Shown here in pieces: positions 61,137-64,000 of a stretch of 64,000 bases of DNA. The translations under genes were made by a program, and so were the position numbers. The stretch lies in NCBI GenBank assembly GCA_020636495.1, contig JACJXQ010000008.1, forward strand, positions 1,054,001-1,118,000. The letters run 5' to 3'. This DNA is from Chitinophagales bacterium. Its GTDB lineage: Bacteria; Bacteroidota; Bacteroidia; Chitinophagales; Chitinophagaceae. The first letter of the stretch is position 1. Every line of letters begins with the position of its first letter. The notes below the pieces were generated by a model. That model was not told where the DNA came from and did no database searches. It saw nothing but the letters and a program-made list of their open reading frames with translations.

Positions 61137-62356
61137 GCCTCTAATTTACAATTAACTCCAATAGAAGATAATGTATGGAAGAAATCAGGGTAAGACTTGT
61201 TCACTGCCTCAGCCCCAAGTATAGTAAGAGGGCCTTTTGCAGTGATAGCGGCTACCGCTGCAGCCATCACTATACGATGGTCGTTATATCCATTAACCGT
61301 ACAACCATTAAAGGATTGATTGCCCTGTATGGTAAGCGTATCATCTTCTACCAGGTAAGTAATACCCAGGCTATCCAGCATAGTCATGATGGTTTCTATA
61401 CGGTTACTTTCTTTATGCAATAACCTGTGTAGGCCTGTAATAGAACTTTCACCATGACAGCATGCGGCATAAACGGAGAGTACCGGGAACAGATCCGGAC
61501 AATCGGTAGCGTCAAAATCAAATGCATCGTTGGTATCTGTTACTATTTGTCCGATGGCTTTATCTGCCTGTGTTGATTGGTAATTCAGGCCGGGGATATT
61601 GATATCTGCTCCTGCAATAGCACGTGCTACAATAAAGTTAGCGGCTGCACTCCAGTCAGCTTCTATCGTAACGTGTATGTTCCTGTTGTTATCAGGGGCA
61701 GGAATAATTGAAAAGCTTTCATAATTATAATGTTGAACAAATTTTCCGAATTTCTGCAGTACCTGTAGTGTCATATCAACATAAGGTTTGCTGACGAGGT
61801 TGTTTACGTGGATATTTACAGGTTCTGTAGCAGAGAAAGCGAATGCTATCAGCAAGCCGCTCAGGAACTGCGAACTCATAGAGCCGTCGAGGGTAATGTT
61901 CTTTGGTGTCAACGGGCCTTCAACAGACATAGGTAAATATTCACCGGCTGCTATTACTGATACTCCCAATTCAGGAAGTAGTTTAATATACTCCGTCATA
62001 GGGCGTTGCAACAGGCTACCTGAGCCTGTTATCGCTATGCCTTTTGAACTCAATGCTGCAACGGGTATGAACAACCTTGCGGATAGCCCGCTTTCTGTAC
62101 AATCAATTGTTGCAGACTGTGAATGAACGCCACTGCTGTTTATTTCAATAGTATGTTCATCAGTACAGTCGACAGTTGCACCAAGCTTTTGAATAATGCT
62201 GATAGCCGCTTTGTCATCTTTGCTGTTGCCGGGGTTTGTGATGATGGTTTTGCCTATGTGCAGCAAAGCACAGGCGCATACCCGCTGCATCATACTTTTA
62301 GATGCAGGTAGTTGCACCGTGCCTTGTATGTTTCCGGGTTTAATTATCGCCTGCAT
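61133..62356 (-). CDS. aroA: 3-phosphoshikimate 1-carboxyvinyltransferase (EPSP synthase)
   Basis: 407 aa, within the family range (420-450) but slightly short. Transfers the enolpyruvyl group of PEP to shikimate-3-phosphate. Features: the PEP-binding ASKSMMQRVCACALL (about 18-32; usual ASKS.SxR), the middle ISSQF-like segment DGSMSSQFLSGLLIAFA (about 155-171), the signature TLTIQ and the C-terminal YNDHRIVMAAAVAA (about 340-353). The GNAGT active-site loop typical of class I enzymes is not obvious; the region reads SGLSARL, a more diverged type. The 17-base overlap with aroB and the 4-base overlap with aroC indicate a tight operon. Confidence 0.92.
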   Translation of the reverse strand: MQAIIKPGNIQGTVQLPASKSMMQRVCACALLHIGKTIITNPGNSKDDKAAISIIQKLGATVDCTDEHTIEINSSGVHSQSATIDCTESGLSARLFIPVAALSSKGIAITGSGSLLQRPMTEYIKLLPELGVSVIAAGEYLPMSVEGPLTPKNITLDGSMSSQFLSGLLIAFAFSATEPVNIHVNNLVSKPYVDMTLQVLQKFGKFVQHYNYESFSIIPAPDNNRNIHVTIEADWSAAANFIVARAIAGADINIPGLNYQSTQADKAIGQIVTDTNDAFDFDATDCPDLFPVLSVYAACCHGESSITGLHRLLHKESNRIETIMTMLDSLGITYLVEDDTLTIQGNQSFNGCTVNGYNDHRIVMAAAVAAITAKGPLTILGAEAVNKSYPDFFHTLSSIGVNCKLEA

Positions 62357-63380
62357 GAGTAAAAGCGTCTATCGCATTTTTTATAACGTCGAATTCAATA
62401 TTCTTTATCTCCGCGTTACCAATTGAGTTCAGGATAATAAAATCTACACCATAGTTATCACGTTTCTTATCCAGCATCAGCACATTCATTACTTCATCTG
62501 TATCTGCATGTATACTTACGGGCAGGTTGTATTGTTGCAGTAATGTGTGCAGTCGTTCTGTTACGTTTTTATCCAGTCCGTATTGTTCTGATATTTTGCA
62601 AGCGACCAACATGCCAACAGCTATCGCCTGCCCGTGTGGTATATGGCAAACCGTTTCAAATGCATGCCCTGAAGTATGGCCGAAGTTCAACAGTTTTCTT
62701 ATGCCGTTCTCACGTTCATCGGCCAGCACTATTTTATTTTTCCAATCAACACTTTTGGCTATCAGTGCAGATAGAGCAGGGCTGTTTTGCTGGTAATATT
62801 TGATGTTGTTTTCAGCCAGCTCATCAAACAGCTTGTTATCGAAGAGGCAGGCCGCTTTTATCACTTCGGCAAATCCGTTGCTCCATTCTTCATCGGGCAG
62901 GGTAGCCAGCATGTCATTATCAAAAAGTATAAATTCAGGCTGTTGAATAGTACCTACCATATTTTTCTGCAGGCCTATATTGATGCCATTCTTACCGCCT
63001 ATAGATGCATCGACCATACCTAACAATGTGGTAGGCACAAAACCGAAACGAAGCCCACGCATGTATATGGCTGCAACAAATCCCGTAATGTCGGTGACAA
63101 CTCCCCCCCCTACACCTAAAAGAAATGTTTTTCGGTGGACTTTTTGTTCCATCAGTTGCTGAATGAGCGAAAGAATGGTTGTATGGTTCTTGTTCGCTTC
63201 ACCGGCGGGGATGGTGATAACAGCCTTGAACTTTTTGAACAGGTCGCCGTGTAGCCTGGCTACATTGCTGTCTGTCATGACAATAGTATTAGCGGGTGTT
63301 AATACCTCATTGATACCCGAAAAATGAGTATGATGTACATAGCGCACTGCGCCACCGGGAAATGAGACCGAATATTCCAT
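62340..63380 (-). CDS. aroB: 3-dehydroquinate synthase
   Basis: 346 aa from the ATG at 63380; the longer frame (TTG at 63389) is excluded by a promoter box. Cyclises DAHP to 3-dehydroquinate with NAD and Zn. Landmarks: GVGGGVVTDITGFVAA (about 92-107), PTTLLGMVDASIGGKNGIN (about 116-134), the Zn ligands in RENGIRKLLNFGHTSGHAFETV (about 226-247), and HGQAIAVGML (about 252-261). First gene of aroB-aroA-aroC. The promoter box ends 6 bases before the ATG, so the mRNA may be leaderless. Confidence 0.96.
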   Translation of the reverse strand: MEYSVSFPGGAVRYVHHTHFSGINEVLTPANTIVMTDSNVARLHGDLFKKFKAVITIPAGEANKNHTTILSLIQQLMEQKVHRKTFLLGVGGGVVTDITGFVAAIYMRGLRFGFVPTTLLGMVDASIGGKNGINIGLQKNMVGTIQQPEFILFDNDMLATLPDEEWSNGFAEVIKAACLFDNKLFDELAENNIKYYQQNSPALSALIAKSVDWKNKIVLADERENGIRKLLNFGHTSGHAFETVCHIPHGQAIAVGMLVACKISEQYGLDKNVTERLHTLLQQYNLPVSIHADTDEVMNVLMLDKKRDNYGVDFIILNSIGNAEIKNIEFDVIKNAIDAFTHAGDN

Positions 63381-63386
63381 GCTATT

Positions 63387-63394
63387 CAAAGGTA
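63387..63394 (-). promoter_or_regulatory. -7 promoter box of the aroBAC operon
   Basis: TACCTTTG on the minus strand (63394-63387), 6 bases before the aroB ATG at 63380. Confidence 0.55.
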
Positions 63395-63486
63395 AAATGA
63401 AAGAATGAAAAGGTGTGCATCATAGCTGCTGATACGGACGTATCGAATATCTATAGTGCACAAAACAGTTCTAAGCGGGTTATTCG

Positions 63487-63494
63487 TACCTTTG
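63487..63494 (+). promoter_or_regulatory. -7 promoter box of mnmA
   Basis: TACCTTTG followed by CAA, 22 bases before the ATG at 63517. Confidence 0.6.
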
Positions 63495-63516
63495 CAAATT
63501 CTGATTTGATAAAGCA

Positions 63517-64000
63517 ATGAGCAGGAACGGAAAAGTATTGGTGGCAATGAGTGGTGGTATTGACAGTACCATTAGTGCGTTAATGCTTCATAATCAAGGT
63601 TATGAGGTAGTGGGGATCACTATGAAGACCTGGGATTATGCCACGTCGGGAGGCGGCAAAAAGGAGACAGGCTGCTGTAACCTTGATTCGTTTAACGATG
63701 CCCGCCAGGCCGCAGTTGACCATGGTTTCCCGCATTATGTGCTGGATATAAGGGAGGAGTTCGGCGACTTTGTCATTAATAACTTTGTTGATGAATACAT
63801 AGCTGGTCGTACACCAAACCCATGTGTACTCTGCAATACCCATATCAAGTGGGCTGCATTACTGAAACGTGCCAACGCACTCGACTGCGATTTCATTGCC
63901 ACTGGGCATTATGTTAAAGTAAGGGAAGAGAATAACAGGCATGTGTTATCGCGTGCTAAGGATATGACCAAAGACCAGAGCTATGTGCTCTGGGGGCTCA
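63517..64000 (+). CDS. mnmA: tRNA-specific 2-thiouridylase MnmA (partial, runs off the window)
   Basis: The first 161 codons of a plus-strand gene. It thiolates U34 of tRNA-Lys, -Glu and -Gln. The PP-loop is AMSGGIDSTIS (about 10-20), then the segment GITMKTWDY, CNLDSF and the first catalytic Cys in GRTPNPCVLCNTHIKW (Cys106 by alignment with the E. coli nucleophile; Cys103 is an added Cys). FIATGHYVKV follows at about 127-136. The second catalytic Cys lies outside the window. Start at the ATG at 63517; divergent from aroB. Confidence 0.95.
   Translation, partial: MSRNGKVLVAMSGGIDSTISALMLHNQGYEVVGITMKTWDYATSGGGKKETGCCNLDSFNDARQAAVDHGFPHYVLDIREEFGDFVINNFVDEYIAGRTPNPCVLCNTHIKWAALLKRANALDCDFIATGHYVKVREENNRHVLSRAKDMTKDQSYVLWGL

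Noticed and set aside
1..64000. CRISPR arrays, prophage, insertion sequences, tRNA and rRNA genes
   Set aside because: I looked for regularly spaced repeats, transposase or integrase motifs, and tRNA-like T-arm sequences and found none. Short tRNAs could be missed by eye.

Overview
The window is a contiguous stretch of chromosome from a member of the Bacteroidota, most likely in or near the Chitinophagales. Evidence: type IX secretion signals (type A and type B C-terminal domains, a PorP/SprF protein), the Bacteroidota -7 promoter box TAnnTTTG in front of more than twenty genes, rare Shine-Dalgarno sequences, MenG as the quinone methylase, and an F0F1 cluster with a long secreted-type N-terminus on subunit a. 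The phylum is secure; the family is an inference. I saw no rRNA, tRNA, CRISPR array, prophage, transposase or integrase.

Layout. 1-4814 (minus): an operon of two rhomboid proteins (one lacking the catalytic residues), a membrane-anchored EEP-family enzyme, cysS and the start of an ABC exporter. 5343-8002 (minus): a MutS-like ATPase coupled to a dihydroorotase. 8076-12054 (plus): a Wzi/RemB-like outer-membrane protein and a CPA2 antiporter. 12025-15111 (minus): a lipoprotein, a fibronectin/T9SS protein and pckA. 15483-19713 (plus): atpBEFHA, closed by a terminator and without atpG. 19816-23223: a large secreted M4 metallopeptidase. 23275-26727 (minus): acyl-CoA dehydrogenase, a membrane helix-hairpin-helix protein and a carotenoid/retinol-type FAD oxidoreductase. 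26886-27764: a class D beta-lactamase-like lipoprotein. 27838-33879: metF, lptB, GH3, TauE/SafE, a coiled-coil protein, engB and menG. 33925-37239: a SulP transporter split by one frameshift, a small secreted protein and a TPR protein. 37333-40798: a SurA-like isomerase, an unknown 134-aa protein, a BtrH-like acyltransferase candidate and GtrA. 40887-43564 (minus): etfA, etfB and an orphan response regulator. 43631-48230 (minus): a PorP/SprF protein and its likely secreted partner, a 1189-aa PKD/CHU_C protein.

48450-52313 is the least ordinary part: a YkuK-like protein, an unrecognised 469-aa membrane protein, two GTCATTGCGA-type repeats, a cluster of REP-like hairpins, an SRPBCC protein, and an 840-bp intergenic region holding a self-contained promoter-terminator unit, repeated ACTTAACAAT sites and a perfect 18-bp palindrome in front of eno. 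52314-64000 returns to housekeeping genes: eno, a FtsB/DivIC-like protein, proline dehydrogenase, a T9SS cargo protein, topA, a SirB1-like protein, the overlapping aroB-aroA-aroC operon and the start of mnmA.

Together this is mostly core metabolism (energy conservation, gluconeogenesis, fatty-acid and proline oxidation via ETF and quinone, shikimate pathway, one-carbon metabolism) and envelope or secretion genes. I did not find a clear multi-gene defence or biosynthetic system. The best leads for something undescribed are the small promoter-terminator transcription unit and repeats upstream of eno, the boxA-like leader with no rRNA behind it, the BtrH-like pair, and the unknown 469-aa membrane protein. 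Where a promoter box overlaps the first possible start codon, I used it to choose a later start.
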